The position numbers were made by a program, and so were the translations under genes. Under the pieces are notes generated by a model. It searched no databases. It had not been told where the DNA came from and saw nothing but the letters and a program-made list of their open reading frames with translations. From Ascoidea asiatica (Eukaryota > Ascomycota > Saccharomycetes > Ascoideales > Ascoideaceae), in NCBI GenBank assembly GCA_001600695.1, contig BCKQ01000001.1, forward strand, positions 1,950,722-2,014,721: a stretch of DNA of 64,000 nucleotides. Direction: 5' to 3'. Positions 58,211-64,000 of the stretch are shown here, piece after piece (position 1 is the first letter of the stretch; every line of letters starts with the position of its first letter).

Positions 58211-59114
58211 ATTTCACTATTTTCATCTTATTATTTTTGGGTTTCAAGGTTTCTTTGGTGTTAATTTTTCTTTTTCTTATTTTTTTCATAGGTTTTCACT
58301 TTTTATATACTTTTGCATATTTTAATGCCTGTTTATCAATATTCTAAATTCTGTTTACTATTATTATTGTCATTTTTATTTTTGTTATTTATTATTTTTT
58401 CAATGCATTTCTGTTTTTTAGTCACATATTTTTCCGAGTAGTTTGATTCCAGTAACTTTGTATTCTTTCTATTATTTATTATTTTAGAGCAATTAATTCC
58501 AATAATAAAACGCAAAATTCTTATTTTATATTTATATAAGATTTTTTTGAGTAAAACTATCACAAAATACGAGTAGAGACTGTATTTGTGGGTCTACTCT
58601 CTTTTCATATTGAATATTTTATGAAAAATTATTCCAAAATCTTTTTAAAACTATTCAGATAAAAATTATAAACTGATGAATTTCATATTTTTGTTTTAAA
58701 AAAGATTAGATTATATTTAGTGAAGAGCTCTAAACTTCAGTGTCAAAAATGCTTGGAAAATATAAAGGGCTTGAAATTAAGGTTGATAGCCCATAATTTT
58801 GCAAGAAAACTATTTTATTACTATATCACTATGTGATTTAAAAAAAAAATATTTGACAATAAAAAAATCAATTAAAGAAAAAATGATAATTATGAAAATG
58901 ATAATGAGATTAAACGAAAAAGTGTAAAAAAAACTGGAAAAAATAAAGAAATTTTCAAGTATGATTTTAAGTACAATAATTTAACAAAATTTTGAAAAAA
59001 AATTCAAAAATTAATAGAAAATATGAAAAAAATAAAACAACAACATAGATAAAAAAATATAAAAAAAAATAATAGCTTTTAATACAGTCATGTTATCACC
59101 TAGTGTTTTTTTTC
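58211..59114. other. Convergent HAPX-MCA1 intergenic region
   Basis: 904 AT-rich bases between the plus-strand HapX-like gene and the minus-strand metacaspase, so it contains both 3' ends. A 75-codon minus-strand stretch (58,336-58,563) is Lys/Asn/Ile low complexity and not taken as a gene. No RNA gene seen. Confidence 0.5.
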
Positions 59115-61286
59115 TCAAATTGTGAATATTAAATTTGTATCAATTGGATGACTTGAACTTAATTGAGGTAATTGACTATATTTAAGATCCAATACCATTC
59201 TTGTATTTTGTAATAAAGATAAATATGATTGTTGTTTTCTAGTATTCATAACTTTAATAAATGCATAGCTCATAGCACCAGATGCTTGACCTGATTCAAA
59301 TGCATCAGCACTTGTCTGACTATCTTTACAACCAGATAACATAATAACATCAGCTTCTGAACTTTTATTTTCTTTTTGAATTGCAATTGCAGAACTGTTA
59401 CCTGCAGTTGTTACTAATTTTTTCATTACTCCAAATGCATCTCTCATTAAAGCTTTTTTATCACCTTGTTTAACATTTTGTGAAAGCAATTTTAAACCAG
59501 ATCCAACTTCATTAAGTAAAGTTTGTTCTTTAATTAAACCTTTTGTAGAATATGTATAAGGCAAATCTAAAATTGTACCAGAATGACAACAATCAAATAA
59601 TGCAGTTAATCTACAACCTTTTGGTAATCTTCTAATTAAAATTTCATGTAAAGTATCATCACCAATTGTTGATAAATCCATTGTATAAATAACTTCATCT
59701 AAACCATCAATTTCATCACCATCTTTATCTTTAATTTGTCCACCATGACCACTAAAATGAAAAAATAATGAATCATTTGGTTTTGCATCTTTAATTAACC
59801 AATGCATTGCATCAATAATATTTTGTTTACTTGGTAAAGATCTTTTATTTGATAAATCATCATCTTTTAAAATTACCATATCATTTTCTTTATAATTTCT
59901 TGATAATAAAAAATTTTTAACATTAGTAACATCATTTATACAGCCTTTTAATCTATATTTTTCATCAATTGTTAAATAATTTATACCAATTAATAAAGCT
60001 TTTTTTTTACCTAAACAATTTGAATATTGATGATTTGGATCTGTTTTATCATTTATAAGTTTTAAATCTCTTGGCTCAACAAAACTGAATTTAAATTTGT
60101 CAGTATCTGAATCAAATTTTAAACTATTTAATCTTGTATTTAAATCTTTTAATTCATCTTTTGAATTAGAATTTGTTGTTTTTTTTGTTGATTCTCCTCT
60201 ATTATAAGTGTTAGTTCTTAATTGTTCATATTTAATATCATATAAACCATTTTTTTGAGACAAATTATTTGATTCAGGTTGTTTTAAAGATGGAGGACCG
60301 AATGGAGGACCATTTGATTGTTTACAAGGAATTGAAGAATTAGAAGAAATTATAGATGGACGTGAAGAATTAGAAGAAGAAATATTTGAAGGAGAATATG
60401 AATTATTGGAAGTTGATTGTTGAGATATAGAGTTTACTGTAGGTTGTTGAGTAGGTGGTGGTGGTGGAAATTGTGGAATGTTTGGAGATTGAGGATTATA
60501 ATTGGAATTTGGAATAGTAGATTTAGATTGATCCAGAGGAGAATATGAATTATTAGTTTGAGAATAAAATGAAGACGATTGTGAAGGGTTTTGATTATAA
60601 GATTTTGGATCAAAATTATTATCAGAATATCTATTAGGTTGATTGGATTGTTGAGGTGATAGAGGATAAGAATTCTGCGGTTGTTGAATATTTGAAGGAT
60701 AAGGCAGTTGAGGTTGAGAAGGATATGATTGTGAGGAAGGTGGATATCCTGGTTTAGAACCATATGGAGCTTGAGGGGTTTCAGAATGTTGTTGTTTATA
60801 TTCTGAATAAGGATGAGGGTAAGAAGAAAATGGAGGAGGTGGTCCTGGAGGAGGTGGTCCTGGATGTGCCACAGGACCTGGTGGTGGAGCTGGTGGATAA
60901 CTACCTGAACTATTCATTGGCAGATAAGGAACCGGAGAATAATCATCTGATGGATATGAAGGTCTTTGACCTAGTGGTGGTAGAGGGCCTGGTGGTGGAC
61001 CGGAAGGTGGGAAACCATAAGAACCTGGTGGACCTGGAGGTGGTGGACGACCCATTTGACTTCCAAAAGTGTGAGAATTTTGGGAATATTGATAATTTGA
61101 TTGTTGAGGGTATTGATTAAATTGAGCTTGGGAGTATTGAGCATTTGGAGGATATTGAGCATTTGGAGGATATTGAGGATATTGAGGATATTGAGGATTT
61201 GGAGAATTTGAGTTATTTGGAGAAACATAATTCTCAAAACCAGAATTATCTGGTGGATAAGGTAAGTTATTATTATTATTATACAT
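59115..61286 (-). CDS. MCA1: Metacaspase with a very long Pro/Gln/Asn-rich prodomain
   Basis: 723 residues against about 430 for the Saccharomyces enzyme. The C-terminal caspase-fold domain starts at about 428 (KKALLIGINYL, CINDVTNVKNFL), has the catalytic His514 in FHFSGHGGQ and Cys567 in LFDCCHSGTILDL, and ends HPIDTNLIFTI. The first about 340 residues are a prion-like low-complexity region: YPQYPQYPPNAQYPPNAQ, then PPPPGPPG blocks, then Gln/Ser/Asn stretches. The family is Ca2+-dependent and cuts after Arg/Lys; in yeast it acts in protein-aggregate handling and stress death. The antisense strand over the prodomain is open for 118 codons because the repeats lack stops. The start was chosen as the first Met of the frame, and the prodomain repeats begin right after it. 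Confidence 0.93.
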   Translation of the reverse strand: MYNNNNNLPYPPDNSGFENYVSPNNSNSPNPQYPQYPQYPPNAQYPPNAQYSQAQFNQYPQQSNYQYSQNSHTFGSQMGRPPPPGPPGSYGFPPSGPPPGPLPPLGQRPSYPSDDYSPVPYLPMNSSGSYPPAPPPGPVAHPGPPPPGPPPPFSSYPHPYSEYKQQHSETPQAPYGSKPGYPPSSQSYPSQPQLPYPSNIQQPQNSYPLSPQQSNQPNRYSDNNFDPKSYNQNPSQSSSFYSQTNNSYSPLDQSKSTIPNSNYNPQSPNIPQFPPPPPTQQPTVNSISQQSTSNNSYSPSNISSSNSSRPSIISSNSSIPCKQSNGPPFGPPSLKQPESNNLSQKNGLYDIKYEQLRTNTYNRGESTKKTTNSNSKDELKDLNTRLNSLKFDSDTDKFKFSFVEPRDLKLINDKTDPNHQYSNCLGKKKALLIGINYLTIDEKYRLKGCINDVTNVKNFLLSRNYKENDMVILKDDDLSNKRSLPSKQNIIDAMHWLIKDAKPNDSLFFHFSGHGGQIKDKDGDEIDGLDEVIYTMDLSTIGDDTLHEILIRRLPKGCRLTALFDCCHSGTILDLPYTYSTKGLIKEQTLLNEVGSGLKLLSQNVKQGDKKALMRDAFGVMKKLVTTAGNSSAIAIQKENKSSEADVIMLSGCKDSQTSADAFESGQASGAMSYAFIKVMNTRKQQSYLSLLQNTRMVLDLKYSQLPQLSSSHPIDTNLIFTI

Positions 61287-62381
61287 TTTTTTGATTAAAC
61301 TTTCTTAAAAATAATTTGATAATTTATAATAATTGAAAAACCAAATAAATGATTAAGTAATTAAAAGATTAAATAAATAAACAAATAAATAAATAAATAA
61401 ATAAATAAATAAATAGATAAAAAGGATTATATATTTGCTTAGTTTCTTATTAAATTAATTTAGAAAATGAATAAATATTCGGTAAGTTAATAGATGTAAT
61501 GTTAAGTTAATTAGATGATAATCACTTTGTCTTTTAATATACTAATATTTAAATAATTTTTTTTAAATACAGCCTTGAATAATCTATGTCTTATATTATA
61601 TTATTAGCTTTATAAAGCTCAGAATTATTATATCTCATTCATTGATTATAAATGTGATAATGATAATGATAATTATAATGATAATGATTATGATAATGAT
61701 TATGATTATGATTATGATTATGATTATGATTATGAAATTATTGAACATGTTTAATATAAAATATTGGTATAAATTTTTGTTTAAGTATGGTGAATGAACA
61801 TTATTGGCCAAGCCTGGAAAGTGGTAATAAAAATAATTACGGCTATTGCAGGGGCATGACAGTAGGCACAGCACCCATTGTTCTGGCTTTAACCTGAGCA
61901 AAGCCACTGAAACTTTAGATTTAAAAAGGGCTACAAGGGTTCCGGTAACGTAATCAGACGTGACTTAGCATTGCAAAGTCAAATTATGTAATCAATTAGT
62001 AATTTCAATTATTACAATAATTATTATAAATTAAATTAAATTAGATTAAAGTATATAAACTAAAATAAAATTAGAAATAAAAGTTAAAAAAAAAAAAAAA
62101 AATAGGAAAAAAAAAGATTTTTTTTTTTATGATTTAATCTTGATCATTTGATATAAAATATATTATGAATTAATTAATATATTCGATAAAAAAGAGAAAA
62201 AGATAAATTTTATTTTTTTTTAAGTATAAAGATGAAAATGAAAAAAGGGAAAAAATAGTAATGATAATGATAATAATAATAAAATTATAAATAAATTAAT
62301 TTTAAAATAAATTATAAAGTTATTTATTTAATCCAAATAAGTTAATAAGTAGATTGAATAAGATAAATTGATTTATTTTGA
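61287..62381. other. MCA1 promoter and 3' region of the RRM gene
   Basis: 1.1 kb. From left to right: an AAAT repeat (61,376-61,415); an ATAATG/ATTATG array (61,655-61,737, at least seven perfect ATTATG units); a GC-richer patch with TTATTGGCC (CCAAT on the minus strand) at about 61,800-61,920; CGGTAACGTAA at 61,944; poly-A and poly-T runs (62,085-62,130). The patch is a good candidate for the MCA1 upstream activating region or an uncalled small RNA; no gene is supported. Confidence 0.5.
61655..61737. repeat. ATTATG hexamer array upstream of MCA1
   Basis: Imperfect ATAATG and ATAATTATAATG units grade into seven or so perfect ATTATG units, about 370-450 bases from the MCA1 start codon. Same hexamer as the array beside the APM1 start. 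Confidence 0.85.
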
Positions 62382-63218
62382 TTAATTTGAAGGTTTTGAA
62401 GTAGCAGATTCGACTTTAGTGGAAGCTTCAGTTGTAGAAGGTGCTGCAGTAGTAGCAGTAGTAGTGTTAGCAGTAGCGGTTGAAGGAGCAGTTGAATCTT
62501 TATTTTCAGTAGTTGATTGATCTTCATTAGATTGATCATCAGGATTTCTACGTCTATAATTACCTCTACCTCTTGAAGAACCTCTATAATTACTTCTACC
62601 TCTGAATGAACCTCTGTAATTACCTCTATATGAACCTCTATAATTACCACCTCTTGAACCTCTATAATTAGAAGGAGTACCATTATTATTAGTAGGACCA
62701 GTGGTATTGACATTGGTATTATTATGATTACCTCTACCTCTTCTTGAATAACCAGGAACATTAGTTCTTTTTTCATTAACAATTAAATTTCTACCTCTAA
62801 ATTCAACTTCATTAAGAGATAAAGCAGATTTTAAACCAGATTTTTCATTAAATTCAACATATGCATAACCTTTTGGTTTACCATTATATCTATTATATAA
62901 GATTGTAATTCTATTGATTATACCACAATCATGAAAAAAAATTTCTAATTCTTCTGGAGTTGAATTATAATCAACATTACCAACATAAATACTTCTTGAA
63001 TCAATTTCTTCTTGTTCTTCAGGAGATTTTTCTTTATAAGTATAATTATTACCACCATTATTTTCTTTATTTGTTGTTGAAGTTGAAGTTGAATCTTTTG
63101 GTTTTGAATCTGAATTTAATTCATCAATTGCTTCACTTAATTCATTTAATTCAATTTTTGAATCAACAACTGGATTTGAAGTTGAAACTTTTTGTTTAAT
63201 CTCTTCTGTTGAACTCAT
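62382..63218 (-). CDS. PAB2: Nuclear poly(A)-binding-type RRM protein (Pab2/Sgn1-like)
   Basis: 278 residues. Residues 1-72 are acidic with a Glu-rich helix (EEQEEIDSRS) just before the single RRM (about 75-152): RNP2 IYVGNV, RNP1 KGYAYVEF, and the following RGRNLIV-x5-RTNVPGY typical of PABPN1/Pab2 and yeast Sgn1. Residues about 156-235 form an RG/RGG-rich tail (GNYRGSYRGNYRGSFRGR) likely to be arginine-methylated and to bind RNA. The end is Thr/Ala/Ser low complexity. Expected role: binds poly(A) in nucleus or cytoplasm and influences mRNA processing, export or translation. Which ortholog name is right (PAB2 or SGN1) cannot be settled here. Confidence 0.9.
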   Translation of the reverse strand: MSSTEEIKQKVSTSNPVVDSKIELNELSEAIDELNSDSKPKDSTSTSTTNKENNGGNNYTYKEKSPEEQEEIDSRSIYVGNVDYNSTPEELEIFFHDCGIINRITILYNRYNGKPKGYAYVEFNEKSGLKSALSLNEVEFRGRNLIVNEKRTNVPGYSRRGRGNHNNTNVNTTGPTNNNGTPSNYRGSRGGNYRGSYRGNYRGSFRGRSNYRGSSRGRGNYRRRNPDDQSNEDQSTTENKDSTAPSTATANTTTATTAAPSTTEASTKVESATSKPSN

Positions 63219-64000
63219 TTTTTATAAATTTAATTCAATTGTTTATTTTAATTGGTTATTTAATCTTTTCTTTATTTTATTATTTTTCTTATTCTTTATA
63301 TAATTATTTATTGATTCATTTATTTATTTTTCTTCTCAATTCTTTTATTTTTTTTTATTTTTTTCTTTTCTTTTCTTTTCTTTTATTCTTTTATTATCTT
63401 TTTTTTAATTTATTTATTTTATTTCTTAATTTCTTAAATTTCTTAATCTTAATCTTATTCAATTTTTCAAATTTAATATTAGTAATTTATCAATTATTAT
63501 TTAATTTGCTAATTATTATTGTAAAATTTTTCAAACAATTATTTTGAAGCGTTACCCGGAAATCAGTTCATTAATTAATGTTACGATACTGAATTAACAT
63601 TAATTTTTTACTTGATTTATTTATTCAAGGAGCGGAAATTAACGATAGTAATTAAGTAGTTGATTTATTATTGTATTTGTTATTTTCATTATTAATTTCA
63701 TCATTTTTTAGAATTTTTATTTTGTTTGTATTAGAGATAAAGTGATTTATTGCTTTAACTTGAGTTTATATTTTATTAAGTATTATTACTGCTTATTATT
63801 TATTATATTAATGACAAATCGTTATCCCTTTATTATTTCAGTTTATTTACTTTGGAGCTTTTAGATTATTTGGCGAGGTGTAAGGATGTAATATTTTTCC
63901 CTGGAAGCGTTGAATGAGTCAGAGATTACGTCACCAACACTGCCACATGGTATTTATCCACACTGTGCCACATACACGGATATTTCATTTAAAACCCGAA
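63219..64000. promoter_or_regulatory. Upstream region of the RRM gene and right edge
   Basis: About 330 bases of T-rich sequence (C/T-rich on the plus strand, A/G-rich leader on the minus) lie beside the start codon. TTACCCGG at 63,553-63,560 matches the Reb1-type general regulatory factor site. Further right, TGAGTCA (63,915-63,921, Gcn4/AP-1 type) and ATTACGTCA (63,926-63,934, CRE-like) lie close together in a GC-richer patch, presumably belonging to a gene beyond the right edge. No coding region seen. Confidence 0.5.

Noticed and set aside
60764-61120. 118-codon plus-strand ORF over the metacaspase prodomain
   Set aside because: Antisense shadow of the Pro/Gln repeats, with no independent promoter or domain evidence.
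63209-63547. 112-codon Phe/Leu-rich ORF
   Set aside because: Low-complexity T-rich upstream DNA of the RRM gene translated in frame; no membrane-protein family resemblance.

Overview
The window is nuclear DNA from an ascomycete (budding-type) yeast with a very AT-rich genome. Evidence: compact mostly intronless genes with long Asn codon runs, TTA/AAT-biased codons, Ty1/copia and Ty3/gypsy retrotransposon remains, a fungal HapX-type iron regulator, a GH72 cell-wall glucanosyltransferase, MGM101 and a yeast metacaspase. TGA ends a clearly functional gene (the HapX-like one), so the nuclear code treats TGA as stop. The species cannot be named from this window.

Bases 1-46,000 are a gene-poor graveyard of mobile elements, nearly all broken. 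In order: (i) the C-terminal part of a repeated unknown ORF family (copy A); (ii) a GC-richer Ty1/copia remnant ending in a polypurine tract and LTR; (iii) a 4.4-kb near-perfect inverted repeat (4616-9058) with a 140-base run of Ns at its exact centre, whose arms carry a copia LTR outside and a Crypton-like tyrosine recombinase remnant inside; (iv) degraded sequence and a second Ty1/copia pseudo-element (10.7-15.3 kb); (v) copy B of the unknown family, deleted through a poly-A run; (vi) an unrecognised minus-strand pseudogene (18.9-21.2 kb); (vii) copy C, the longest copy, behind a promoter-proximal GGTATC array; (viii) a Ty3/gypsy pseudo-element (23.2-30.1 kb) with an initiator-tRNA-Met primer site; (ix) a copy-D tail; (x) an acyl-CoA synthetase pseudogene; (xi) a Mutator-like transposase remnant; (xii) an intact 137-aa ORF with a SUMO-interaction-like tail followed by a 200-bp inverted repeat pair; (xiii) a recently broken F-box-like gene. 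A dense repeat cluster with a large inverted repeat next to ordinary genes fits a centromere-proximal or subtelomeric block (inference).

Bases 46,700-63,300 are ordinary single-copy chromosome: PPT1-type phosphatase (-), AP-1 mu adaptin APM1 (-), tRNA-Cys(GCA) (-), GAS5-like glucanosyltransferase (+), MGM101 (+), HAPX/HAP43-type bZIP iron regulator (+), a metacaspase with a very long Pro/Gln/Asn-rich prodomain (-), and a PABPN1-type RRM/RG protein (-). They are independent genes and do not form one pathway.

The best candidate for something undescribed is the A/B/C/D ORF family: a protein of about 310-340 codons that recurs in this block, has a shared 3' flank and short tandem repeats just upstream of the two copies whose 5' ends are present, and matches no family I recognise.
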